From positions 91,998-155,997 of the forward strand of contig JBALWA010000005.1 in assembly GCA_036960305.1 (NCBI GenBank): 64,000 bases of DNA, given 5' to 3'. A model generated the notes under the pieces. That model saw only the letters and a program-made list of their open reading frames with translations. It was not told the origin of the DNA and did not search any database. Positions within the stretch are counted from its first letter, which is position 1, and every line of letters begins with the position of its first letter. Of the stretch, positions 44,437 through 52,722 are shown piece after piece. A program made the position numbers and the translations under genes. This DNA comes from JBALVT01 sp036960305 (GTDB taxonomy: Bacteria > Pseudomonadota > Gammaproteobacteria > Pseudomonadales > Halieaceae).

Positions 44437-45417
44437 ATGCTTTTTCCACTCTCATTCAGCCCCATAGCAATTACGTCCTCCCCTGAAGAGGCCGAGGCCC
44501 TTTTTCGGGAGCAGTTTGTTACTTCGCACATTACGAGGGCCCACGACACAGCTACGTTTGGTGTTGAGATGAACGGCGTCTCCATCGGTAACTCTGCCCT
44601 GTCCTTCATACGCCATTCTTCAGACTACGAAGTCGACTGTGACAGTCTCGATGGTGAGGCCTCTGTCATCTTTGGCTACGGTTCTGGGCGGCCTTCGACG
44701 ACCTCTTTGAATGGCCAAAGCTTCAACGGCAATGATCACGGGCTGATTATCACCCGAAATTCCAAGGTCACTCACAAGAGGGCCAGGGAAAGCTATGAAT
44801 ATGTCTTTAGCTGCCCTGCAACCGCTGTTGAACGAAAATTGCAATCGCTACTCAACCGGCATCTATCCAGGCGAATCGTATTTGGGCACACAGTCGAGAT
44901 GCGAAGTCCCGTGGGAGTTCGTGCCAGATCGGCTATTTCCAACATAATGAACAGACTGGACTCGAACCCTCAACTGCTGGAGAGCCCGCTGGTCCTGGCG
45001 AACTTTGAAGACCTGCTGTTGGAGGTCATTCTATCGCTGCCCAGTAACTATTCAGATGAGCTTTTTAGCAGTCAAAAGCTCTCAACAGCACCGAGCATCG
45101 TCACACGTGCAGAGGCTTTCATGAATTCGAGGGCAAATACGCCAATCACCATGTCCGATGTTTTTACCCATGTTGGTTGTAGCCGCAACACTTTGTTCAA
45201 TAATTTTCGAAAATTTCGTGGATACACACCCTGGGAGTTCCTGACCACTACCAGGCTCGAGTTAGTACACCAGCAATTGCTAGCCCCGCAAGAGGGAAAC
45301 TCCGTCACCTCAATTGCACAATTACTTGGGTTCTCTCATATGGGTCGCTTCTCACAGATGTACCGAAAGCGCTATGGCGAGAGGCCCTCAGAGACCATAA
45401 AGCGAGCATTTGCTTGA
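44437..45417 (+). CDS. AraC-family transcriptional regulator (second)
   Basis: A 326-residue regulator with an N-terminal cupin-like sensor (FeaR/AraC_binding_2 type) and a C-terminal double HTH: ITMSDVFTHVGCSRNTLFNN and SVTSIAQLLGFSHMGRFSQM, then YGERPSETI. It is only distantly related to the AraC at 23956 apart from the HTH. Divergent from the PPOX/rubredoxin operon, which it probably controls. Convergent with the unknown gene that follows. Confidence 0.88.
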   Translation: MLFPLSFSPIAITSSPEEAEALFREQFVTSHITRAHDTATFGVEMNGVSIGNSALSFIRHSSDYEVDCDSLDGEASVIFGYGSGRPSTTSLNGQSFNGNDHGLIITRNSKVTHKRARESYEYVFSCPATAVERKLQSLLNRHLSRRIVFGHTVEMRSPVGVRARSAISNIMNRLDSNPQLLESPLVLANFEDLLLEVILSLPSNYSDELFSSQKLSTAPSIVTRAEAFMNSRANTPITMSDVFTHVGCSRNTLFNNFRKFRGYTPWEFLTTTRLELVHQQLLAPQEGNSVTSIAQLLGFSHMGRFSQMYRKRYGERPSETIKRAFA

Positions 45418-45421
45418 TAAA

Positions 45422-45441
45422 TCGAGCGTCAGAGAGCTCGA
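45422..45441. terminator. Hairpin between convergent genes
   Basis: TCGAGC, an 8-base loop and GCTCGA form a 6-bp stem just after the AraC stop and before the convergent minus-strand gene. It lacks a T-tract; it could help end both transcripts. Confidence 0.3.
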
Positions 45442-45451
45442 CCTGACAGCT

Positions 45452-46552
45452 TTATGGACTGATGCGGCGGAGTAGCCAGGCGTCTACCTTGTGCACGCCA
45501 CCGCGGTAGAAATGCGCCGGGTCCAGGTGCCACAGCCAGGTGGCTTTCTCGCCGACAGGCTCCAGAAGACCTGCAAAGTATTGCTGCATCTCGCCCGCTA
45601 CCAGATTCAGCGTAACCGCCGGGTCCAGAGCCTGGGCCGCTTTCACCATGTACTCGATAATTTGCAGTTCCAGTGATGGCGGTAGATGCCCCTTGCCAAT
45701 CAACGACGTCAGATACGCGGTAAACTGTCCTCCGGCCTCTGGCTCTACCTCAAGTATCGACCTCAAGGGTTGCCAGTCGATGCCACACAAATACTCGGTC
45801 ATTTGCAGACCCAATTTTTGAGTTGCAACGGGGGACAGTTTGCCCATAACCAGTTCCTGCCTTACATCGCAGGACCAGTAAACTATTCCCTCGCACGCCA
45901 ACCAGCTCAGCAATTGAGCATGCTGGGCCAGCATCCGTCCATGCAGTTTCAGTTTTGCGGTTGCGTACTTCTCGCTGGGCAAGTCACCCAGCTTGACGCC
46001 AAACTTCGCTTCAAACTGCTGGCCTATCCACCGTTCCGGAAAAGGCAGCAACTGGGAGGCAACCACTGATGATACGACGTACCCCGACTGTAATTCTCGC
46101 CAATCACTCGTGAAAGAGTCTTTGAGTTCGATAGATTCGTACAACTCGACGAGGCCTCGATAGGCCTGTCTTTTCGATGGGGAAGAGTCGACAATATCAA
46201 GCGCCGCATCTGTCAAATCTTGCATCGCGCCACAGCTAAGGTCTTTTACAAAAGGCCTGAGCTGCCGTTGCTGTTCGGGAGAATATGTCGCAATTACCCG
46301 CGCAAGGCTATCCTCATCCACGTCCACCAGATTGATATGGTCGAACCTGCTCAGCAGCTCCTCAAGTGGGATTTCCTTACAGTCCCCGGCACCAAGAACG
46401 GTAACACTGGGGCCTTCTGCCCGCGCTACTCCTCGTAATATCGCCTCGCGACTGGCACTCACATGTCCCTGCCAATGCGAGTGGAAATACTTATACTTGT
46501 CCGCATAAGTCGTTCCACTCTCACTTATTTTGCTTTCGAATCCTCTACTCAT
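45452..46552 (-). CDS. Unknown protein with Rossmann/methyltransferase-like motif
   Basis: A 366-residue protein I cannot place. Residues 49-60 (SVTVLGAGDCKE) look like motif I of class I SAM-dependent methyltransferases, with acidic D77 or D79 in INLVDVDED positioned as the ribose-binding acidic residue. The C-terminal half is helical with WLACEGIVYWSCDVRQEL and LWHLDPAHFYRGG. No signal peptide. It ends the long minus-strand unit beginning with the acyl-CoA ligase. It could be a methyltransferase for a catabolic intermediate, but this is speculation. Confidence 0.6.
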   Translation of the reverse strand: MSRGFESKISESGTTYADKYKYFHSHWQGHVSASREAILRGVARAEGPSVTVLGAGDCKEIPLEELLSRFDHINLVDVDEDSLARVIATYSPEQQRQLRPFVKDLSCGAMQDLTDAALDIVDSSPSKRQAYRGLVELYESIELKDSFTSDWRELQSGYVVSSVVASQLLPFPERWIGQQFEAKFGVKLGDLPSEKYATAKLKLHGRMLAQHAQLLSWLACEGIVYWSCDVRQELVMGKLSPVATQKLGLQMTEYLCGIDWQPLRSILEVEPEAGGQFTAYLTSLIGKGHLPPSLELQIIEYMVKAAQALDPAVTLNLVAGEMQQYFAGLLEPVGEKATWLWHLDPAHFYRGGVHKVDAWLLRRISP

Positions 46553-46589
46553 GGCACGATTCTACATGAGCCTCACAGCTGAATGAACT

Positions 46590-47852
46590 CTATGTCGAGA
46601 AAGACACGCGCTCGGGAATAAACAGGTACTTGGCAGCGTCCGCCAATTTATCCTGGTTTTCTCGAATTTCCAGCCTGGCGATGGTCTGCAGGTGAACCTC
46701 ATCGGGGCCATCTGCGAAACGCAGTATCCGTCCGTGCGTATACAAATCAGCCAAGGGCGTATCCGGGCTGACCCCCATGGCACCGTAAACCTGCATGGCT
46801 CGATCTGCAATGGTGGTAAGAAGCGAGGGGGCAATCACCTTGATCATGGATATTTCCTTGCGGGCGGCTTTGGCTCCTATCTGATCTATCATTCCCGCGG
46901 CTTTCAGCACCAGTAAGCGAGCTTGTTCAATCTCAATACGGGAACGCGCTATCCACTCAGATACTCCACCGTGCTGATGAAGGAGCTTGCCGAATGTTTT
47001 TCGCTCCTGCGAGCGGGCAACCATCAGCTCAAGACATAACTCGGACATGCCGATCGCTCTCATACAATGGTGAATTCGTCCGGGACCCAGACGGGCCTGG
47101 GCGATCATAAACCCATCCCCCTCCTGTGCAATAAGATTACTCACAGGAACTCGAACATCCCTGAATACAACTTCAGCGTGACCTTCTGGTGAGTGGTGAT
47201 TGAGCGTAGTGATATTACGCACCACGGTGACACCCGGGGTATCCATTGGCACCAGCACCATCGATTGCTGGCGGTGACTATCCGCAGACGGGTCTGTCTT
47301 GCCCATTACGATAAAAAATTTGCACTCAGGGTGATTGGCATTGGTAATAAACCACTTGCGTCCATTGATGGCATATTCATCCCCCTCCCGGCTGATCATG
47401 GTCTGAATATTGGTGGCATCCGAGGAGGCGACATCCGGCTCGGTCATGGCAAATGCCGAGCGAATTTTTCCGTCCAGTAAGGGCTTCAACCACTGCTCCC
47501 GCTGGGCTTCGGTGGCGAACATATGCAACACTTCCATATTGCCGGTATCCGGAGCACTGCAATTAAATACCTCCGATGACCAGGGCACGCGACCCATAAT
47601 CTCCGCCAGGGGGGCATATTCCAGGTTTGTCAGGCAAGTCCCCGGCTCATCGGCGCGCAAATGCGGTAAAAACAGGTTCCATAAACCCTCGGACTTGGCC
47701 AGGTCCTTCAGGTCATCCATGAACGAAACGGGAAACTGCCCACTGTGGACTTCACTGTTCCACTGGCCTATACGAGGAACAATGTACTGTTCCATGAAAC
47801 TTTGCAGTTGCGCTCGCAACTGCTCGGTTTTTTCACTGTAAGAAAAATCCAT
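46590..47852 (-). CDS. Acyl-CoA dehydrogenase
   Basis: A 420-residue member of the family. It has FAMTEPDVASSDATN, the FAD/substrate loop, WFITNANHPECKF, and the C-terminal RKTFGKLLHQHGGVSEWIAR and MQVYGAMGVSPDTPLADLY signatures. The size resembles ACAD10/11-type enzymes, which work with an APH-like kinase domain on 4-hydroxy acids. A phosphotransferase gene lies in the same unit (50853-51884), strengthening this link: ACAD11-type enzymes dephosphorylate 4-phosphoacyl-CoA. This pairing is inference. Confidence 0.88.
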   Translation of the reverse strand: MDFSYSEKTEQLRAQLQSFMEQYIVPRIGQWNSEVHSGQFPVSFMDDLKDLAKSEGLWNLFLPHLRADEPGTCLTNLEYAPLAEIMGRVPWSSEVFNCSAPDTGNMEVLHMFATEAQREQWLKPLLDGKIRSAFAMTEPDVASSDATNIQTMISREGDEYAINGRKWFITNANHPECKFFIVMGKTDPSADSHRQQSMVLVPMDTPGVTVVRNITTLNHHSPEGHAEVVFRDVRVPVSNLIAQEGDGFMIAQARLGPGRIHHCMRAIGMSELCLELMVARSQERKTFGKLLHQHGGVSEWIARSRIEIEQARLLVLKAAGMIDQIGAKAARKEISMIKVIAPSLLTTIADRAMQVYGAMGVSPDTPLADLYTHGRILRFADGPDEVHLQTIARLEIRENQDKLADAAKYLFIPERVSFST

Positions 47853-47903
47853 TGTTACTTCTCCGAGAATATTTTTGAGCTAGCTAAGTATGCTCGCGTC
47901 TGG

Positions 47904-49613
47904 TTAAAGGCTCTCTAGATACGCCCTTTGCCTCATGTTGGTTTCCATAAAGGTTTTCTTCAGTGCCAGCGTTTCTGGCCGAAGGTTTAAGATGCCGGTA
48001 TACGGCTCTGCATGCACCTGAGGACGATGAGGGTACTTTTTCTGTGCCAGCATATGACCTTTGGCCATATTGTTAAATGTACGAGAAGTCCAGATAGCAG
48101 ATTTAAACGACTCCGACTTTGTCTGCCCTTTTTCCTCGTGTGGATCCGTTAGCAAATTATAAAAATTGGCGAGCAAGGGATTTTTCCCCGGAGGCGCCAG
48201 GTGTAATTTGTAATGCTCCTTAATCATAGATCTTAGAACATCGCCCTCATAGACGAACAGGTAGTCGCGACGACCATGTTTTTCACCTAGCAACAGCAGT
48301 GGGGTCTGGTCAACGCCGTCAACTATTCGATCCCGCGGAATAAACTTTGTGGCACCAGCAATGCGCGCAAACGTTGTATACAGATCACCGACATAGATCA
48401 TGTCGCCAATAAAACTACCTGCCTCGATAACACCCTTCCAGCGTGCAAAAGCGTCAACGTGGATACCGCCTTCCAGATGGTCTCCTTTGCCGCCTCGGTG
48501 AAGGCGCTCAGCCTGACCAGTGACACCCAGATAGGCCAGGAATGGCCCATTGTCACCCATCACAACAATCAGCGTGTTTTCCGCAATTCCAAGTTCATCG
48601 ACCCGGTCTATAATCTCCCCAATCCACGCATCAACTTCCTGCATGCTTTCCGCCATGGTACCGCCATTTCGGCTATCAAACTCGTCAATGCCTGATCGCA
48701 CAAACGTAATGGGGTACAGCGGCCAGTAATTCAGGAAAAAGGGCTCATCCTGGTCGGCAAGTTGATCCAGTTGCTTCATCACACTGTCCTGGTATCGCAG
48801 GTTCATCTCCCGATACTTCGCTTGTGTCCAGTCCTCCCCGGGCTTTATCCCAACCTCAGTGGCTTTGCCACCTTTCCTGGCCTCAACCCCGACAACCATA
48901 TGGGCCGGATTAAACCGAAGACTCTCATCGAGAACAAAGTCGTTGCCACGAGATTCCATTCGCTGACCAGCGACGACACCCGCATCCTCTGCGTCTTTGG
49001 TCATCAAGGCTAATTGAGCCTGCTGATGTATCGGAAATTCGGCGTAGTCAAAACCCTGGTTGTGCGGCCATGCCTCTTCGATATCACCCAGGTGCCATTT
49101 GCCGATATGGGCCGTATTGTAGCCAGCCTCCGACAATACCTCTGCGATGGTAACTTCCTCACCCGACAAACCACCGCCCGTGAGGCTGACTTTTGTCGCC
49201 CCTATGCCGGTGCGTACAGGGTAACGACCTGTGGTAAAGGCGACACGAGTGGGTGTACAGACCGATTCACTGTACATACGCATAAAGGAAACGCCCTCAT
49301 CGGCGATCCGGTTGATATTGGGCGTTTTATAGCCGTTGTAATAATTCAAGCGTCTGGAACCAAGCTCTCCGAAACCAACATCATCGAGCAGAACATAGAT
49401 AATATTGGGGGGCTTGCCCCCATTTTTTTCCCGAATTTCGGCCAGCTTTCGATCAATAGCCTTATCGTCCGACGCCCAGTTTTTTTCATTTTGAGCCAAA
49501 AGTACATAATGCTCTTCATCGTGCCGTATGGAAGATTTATCTTCCGCTACAGCCCCAAAAGCTATGGATAAAAGGCCCAACAAACACAATATGGTCTTTG
49601 AATATCTCATCAA
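47904..49613 (-). CDS. Arylsulfatase-family enzyme, secreted (paralogue)
   Basis: A 569-residue sulfatase with signal peptide MMRYSKTILCLLGLLSIAFG. Metal ligands lie in YVLLDDVGFGELG and the formylglycine motif is CTPTR with C119. It is the closest relative of the sulfatase at 19824 in the window, sharing the RHDEEHYVLLAQ pre-domain and the order of all motifs. It lies within the TetR-controlled acyl-CoA/PHA-type operon, not the AraC cluster, so the two copies may be expressed under different conditions. Confidence 0.9.
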   Translation of the reverse strand: MMRYSKTILCLLGLLSIAFGAVAEDKSSIRHDEEHYVLLAQNEKNWASDDKAIDRKLAEIREKNGGKPPNIIYVLLDDVGFGELGSRRLNYYNGYKTPNINRIADEGVSFMRMYSESVCTPTRVAFTTGRYPVRTGIGATKVSLTGGGLSGEEVTIAEVLSEAGYNTAHIGKWHLGDIEEAWPHNQGFDYAEFPIHQQAQLALMTKDAEDAGVVAGQRMESRGNDFVLDESLRFNPAHMVVGVEARKGGKATEVGIKPGEDWTQAKYREMNLRYQDSVMKQLDQLADQDEPFFLNYWPLYPITFVRSGIDEFDSRNGGTMAESMQEVDAWIGEIIDRVDELGIAENTLIVVMGDNGPFLAYLGVTGQAERLHRGGKGDHLEGGIHVDAFARWKGVIEAGSFIGDMIYVGDLYTTFARIAGATKFIPRDRIVDGVDQTPLLLLGEKHGRRDYLFVYEGDVLRSMIKEHYKLHLAPPGKNPLLANFYNLLTDPHEEKGQTKSESFKSAIWTSRTFNNMAKGHMLAQKKYPHRPQVHAEPYTGILNLRPETLALKKTFMETNMRQRAYLESL

Positions 49614-49632
49614 CGTACCTCTAGCTTAATGC

Positions 49633-50034
49633 TCAGGATATAAATGCGTCGCCAATGGCAGCAGTATCATTGTGCTCCCGCAGATACGCTATTTTTCCAT
49701 CATCGTTGAACTTGACCACCCAAACAAAAGGTAGATCAAAAACTTTTCCGGTAGGAATCGCCTTGCCGTTCTTTTCATAACCGACCAGAACCACGGTATT
49801 TCCAGATTCGATGGCTTCGAATTCATCCCAGGGATGCTCGCCGATGACAAAGGTTTCCGCCAGTGCACCGAAGTAGCCGAGAACCGCCTCTTTGCCCTCG
49901 TAAACACCGCCAAAGGGAACGTGCGTGGGAAGCATGTTGATCCAGAGGATATCATCGGCCAATAAGTCCAACGACGCTTCGAAATCAGTAGCCAGGGTTG
50001 CCAGGTAGTGTTGCAGTTTATTTGCAGGGTTCAT
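49633..50034 (-). CDS. SnoaL-like (NTF2-fold) protein
   Basis: A 133-residue protein. It starts MNPANKLQHYLATLATDFEA and has DILWINMLPTHVPFGGVYEG and FVWVVKFNDDGKIAYLREH, matching the polyketide-cyclase/SnoaL group. It lies between an SDR and a sulfatase in the long operon. Such small proteins can isomerise or hydrate ring compounds. No catalytic assignment is possible. Confidence 0.8.
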   Translation of the reverse strand: MNPANKLQHYLATLATDFEASLDLLADDILWINMLPTHVPFGGVYEGKEAVLGYFGALAETFVIGEHPWDEFEAIESGNTVVLVGYEKNGKAIPTGKVFDLPFVWVVKFNDDGKIAYLREHNDTAAIGDAFIS

Positions 50035-50076
50035 AATTCATCCTCACTTGTTGTTAAGTTTGTATTGTTGTTTGAT

Positions 50077-50850
50077 TTACAGCCGGGTAGAAGAAAGACC
50101 ACCATCCACCGTTATACATTCGCCATTCAGATAGCTACCGGCATCGGAAACCATCATCAATACAACGCCCGCCAGTTCGGCTGGCACTGCGTGACGCTTT
50201 AGCGGAATCGCACGAACAGCTTCTTCATAAAATTCTGTATTGTCGAACAGCGCCCCGGCAAATTTGGTTTTTGTCAGACCGGGCAGCAGGGCATTCACCC
50301 GGATGTTATGTTCGCCGCACTCTCCTGCGAACGCGGCTGTCATATTGATAACCGCCGCCTTGGTGACGCCGTAAATTCCCTGTCCAGGCATGGGTTGCAC
50401 GCCATTAACCGAAGCGGTGTTTACTATCGCGCCGCCGCCATGCTCGCGCATCAACTTACCTGCCTCAATGCACATGAAAAAGTAACCGCGTACGTTTACA
50501 TCCACAGTTTTTTGATAAGACCCCAGATCAGTATCGAGTATGTGGCCATAGTAGGGGTTGGTCGCCGCGTTATTGATCAGAATATCCAATTTGCCAATAC
50601 CGCTGCGGATGTGAGAAAAGATAGCTGCAATATCCTCCATATTTCCCACATGGCAGGGAAAAGCCTCGGCGCTGCCACCCTCTTCCACTATGGCGTCCAC
50701 CACGGACTGACAACCTTCCAGTTTGCGACTGGACACAATGACATGAGCCCCGTACCTGGCCAGGACATGCGCGATTTCTTCGCCAATGCCGCGACTGGCG
50801 CCGGTTACCAGGGCCGTTTTTCCAGTAAGATCAAACAAATCAGTTTTCAC
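50077..50850 (-). CDS. Short-chain dehydrogenase/reductase
   Basis: A 257-residue classical SDR with KTALVTGASRGIGEEIAHVL at the N terminus, NNAATNP, VNTASVNG with the catalytic Ser and GIYGVTKAAVINM with Tyr and Lys. It resembles 2-deoxygluconate/3-oxoacyl reductase-type enzymes. All catalytic residues are present. It lies 2 bp after the phosphotransferase gene and should act on a hydroxyacyl-CoA or hydroxy compound of the same pathway. Confidence 0.9.
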   Translation of the reverse strand: MKTDLFDLTGKTALVTGASRGIGEEIAHVLARYGAHVIVSSRKLEGCQSVVDAIVEEGGSAEAFPCHVGNMEDIAAIFSHIRSGIGKLDILINNAATNPYYGHILDTDLGSYQKTVDVNVRGYFFMCIEAGKLMREHGGGAIVNTASVNGVQPMPGQGIYGVTKAAVINMTAAFAGECGEHNIRVNALLPGLTKTKFAGALFDNTEFYEEAVRAIPLKRHAVPAELAGVVLMMVSDAGSYLNGECITVDGGLSSTRL

Positions 50851-50852
50851 AA

Positions 50853-51884
50853 TTATGCTCCCTTTTTGATTAGTTCGGCAGCCATAGCGGCCAGCGTGGG
50901 CGCTGTGTTGGCACGAGAGACTGCTTTAGGATCAGAGGCGTTACCCATCTGCGCGCGTTTGTACACGCCTTGCACAATGGATGCCACACGAAAATAGCTG
51001 AAGGCGAGATAGAAGGACCAGTGATCGATGCCATCAATGCCGCGAAGCTGGCAGTAAAGAGAAATCATCTCCTGCTCGGTGAGCAAGCCCAACGCTTTCG
51101 GGTCTTTGCCATCCAGGCCTCGCAAGCTCCCCACCTCGGGCAAACGCATACACATACACAGATACGCTAAATCGGCGTAGGGATCGCCCAGAGTAGACAG
51201 CTCCCAGTCCAGTACAGCCAGGATGCGTGGCTCTGTAGGATGGAAAATCAAATTATCCAGCCGATAGTCACCATGAATCAGACTGATACTGCCGCTATCT
51301 GGGGGTAAATTTTCAGGCAGCCACTGCATGAGTTTTTCCATGGCCGGGATTGTTTCTGTTTCGGCCGCTCGATACTGCCTACTCCATCGGGATATCTGCC
51401 GCTCGTAATAATTTGCCGTGGAACCAAAGTCTCCCAGCCCCACAGCATGCACGTCTATATCGTGCATGGACGCCAGTGCCCGCACCTGCGCTTCCAAAAT
51501 GGAGGATCGCTGCGACCGATCCAATTCAGGCAGTGCTGGGTCCCAAAAAATGCGCCCATCTTCAAAGCTCATGACATAAAACATGGAGCCGATAATGGAT
51601 TCGTCTTCACACAGGTGAAAAGCATGCGCCACAGGCACATCAGTATCAGCCAATGCAGTTAGCACCCGGTACTCTCTGTCTACTGCGTGTGCGGATGGCA
51701 ACAATTCCCCCGGCGGTTTACGCCGCAATACGTACTTCCCGCTTTGTGCCTTTAACAGAAAGGTCGGATTGGACTGCCCCTGATCAAACTCTTCAAGCAG
51801 AATCGGACCACGAAATCCATCAATATGCTTCTCAAGATAAGAAGCCAGTGCCGAAGAGTGATTATCCAGTTTTGTCGCGATCAT
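50853..51884 (-). CDS. APH-fold phosphotransferase (ACAD10/11-associated type)
   Basis: A protein of about 343 residues of the choline/aminoglycoside kinase superfamily. The catalytic loop ISLIHGDYRLDNLIFHP contains HGD-x3-D-N, and VLDWELSTLGDPYADLAY is the metal-binding element typical of the ACAD10-type domain. ACAD10-like kinases phosphorylate 4-hydroxyacyl-CoAs, which a partner acyl-CoA dehydrogenase then eliminates. An acyl-CoA dehydrogenase at 46590 in the same unit fits this. The start at ATG 51884 is preferred to TTG 51896. Confidence 0.85.
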   Translation of the reverse strand: MIATKLDNHSSALASYLEKHIDGFRGPILLEEFDQGQSNPTFLLKAQSGKYVLRRKPPGELLPSAHAVDREYRVLTALADTDVPVAHAFHLCEDESIIGSMFYVMSFEDGRIFWDPALPELDRSQRSSILEAQVRALASMHDIDVHAVGLGDFGSTANYYERQISRWSRQYRAAETETIPAMEKLMQWLPENLPPDSGSISLIHGDYRLDNLIFHPTEPRILAVLDWELSTLGDPYADLAYLCMCMRLPEVGSLRGLDGKDPKALGLLTEQEMISLYCQLRGIDGIDHWSFYLAFSYFRVASIVQGVYKRAQMGNASDPKAVSRANTAPTLAAMAAELIKKGA

Positions 51885-51888
51885 AGCT

Positions 51889-52722
51889 TTAGGCAACCAT
51901 AAATTTTCTGACCAGACGGGACAACTCGGGAACCCTGGTCAGTATTAACATATGCCCGCAATTAATAAATTCGAGCTGTGAATTGGGAATCAAACAGGCC
52001 ATCGCCCGCGCATTAATATTCGGCACCATTGGGTCGTCCTCACCCTGGATAATCAATGTAGGTAGTGTCAGATGCCGCAACCAGGCAACGCTGGTCCACC
52101 CCCACATGGCGACTATCTGGTAGAGATAACCACGCGGATTTGGCGGCTTTAGCCTGGCCATATGAGCATCAACAGGAGAGGCATCCTCGCGGATACTTCC
52201 GCCATAGATATCACCCGCGATACTGCGCGCATAGTTACGGTCTATGAATCGCTTGACGTGAGCCATTCGCCAGTAGACGCCCGGCTTGCCCGGCACCATC
52301 AGGTTTCCCGGTGGTGACACCGTGAGAATTAACTTCTGAACCAGCTCGGGATATTGTTTAGTGAACTGCTGTGCGAGGGGACCACCCCAGGATATACCCA
52401 TGGCCATCACTCGATCATACTCGAGATGGTTCAGGAGGGATGCCGCCATCGCGGCATGCCGGCGATAACGCCATGGCAACACAGGCGTTTCCGAGAGCCC
52501 TGTACCCGGCACGTCATAGACCACGACTGTCACATCCTCCAGCGCGTCAATCAGGGGTTGCAACACCTCGATACTCTGCCCTACCCCATTGAATATCAAA
52601 AGCGGGACACTGCCGGCTTTCCCGGGCCTGACGCCATAGCGTATTCGCATACCACGAAATTCGTGCCAACCAAAATTGATCCAACTGTCTGTTTTCTTTG
52701 CCACTGGGTCTCGCTTTTTCAT
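51889..52722 (-). CDS. Alpha/beta hydrolase, PHA-depolymerase-like
   Basis: A 277-residue hydrolase. The nucleophile elbow is MGISWGGPLAQQF with S111, the acid residue is in GEDDPMVPN, and the His in CGHMLIL. The pattern and the neighbour, a PHA-synthase-like gene, match intracellular medium-chain PHA depolymerase PhaZ. Its ATG overlaps the phaC stop by four bases. It may instead cleave a catabolic ester or a C-C bond if the operon is not about storage. Confidence 0.85.
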   Translation of the reverse strand: MKKRDPVAKKTDSWINFGWHEFRGMRIRYGVRPGKAGSVPLLIFNGVGQSIEVLQPLIDALEDVTVVVYDVPGTGLSETPVLPWRYRRHAAMAASLLNHLEYDRVMAMGISWGGPLAQQFTKQYPELVQKLILTVSPPGNLMVPGKPGVYWRMAHVKRFIDRNYARSIAGDIYGGSIREDASPVDAHMARLKPPNPRGYLYQIVAMWGWTSVAWLRHLTLPTLIIQGEDDPMVPNINARAMACLIPNSQLEFINCGHMLILTRVPELSRLVRKFMVA

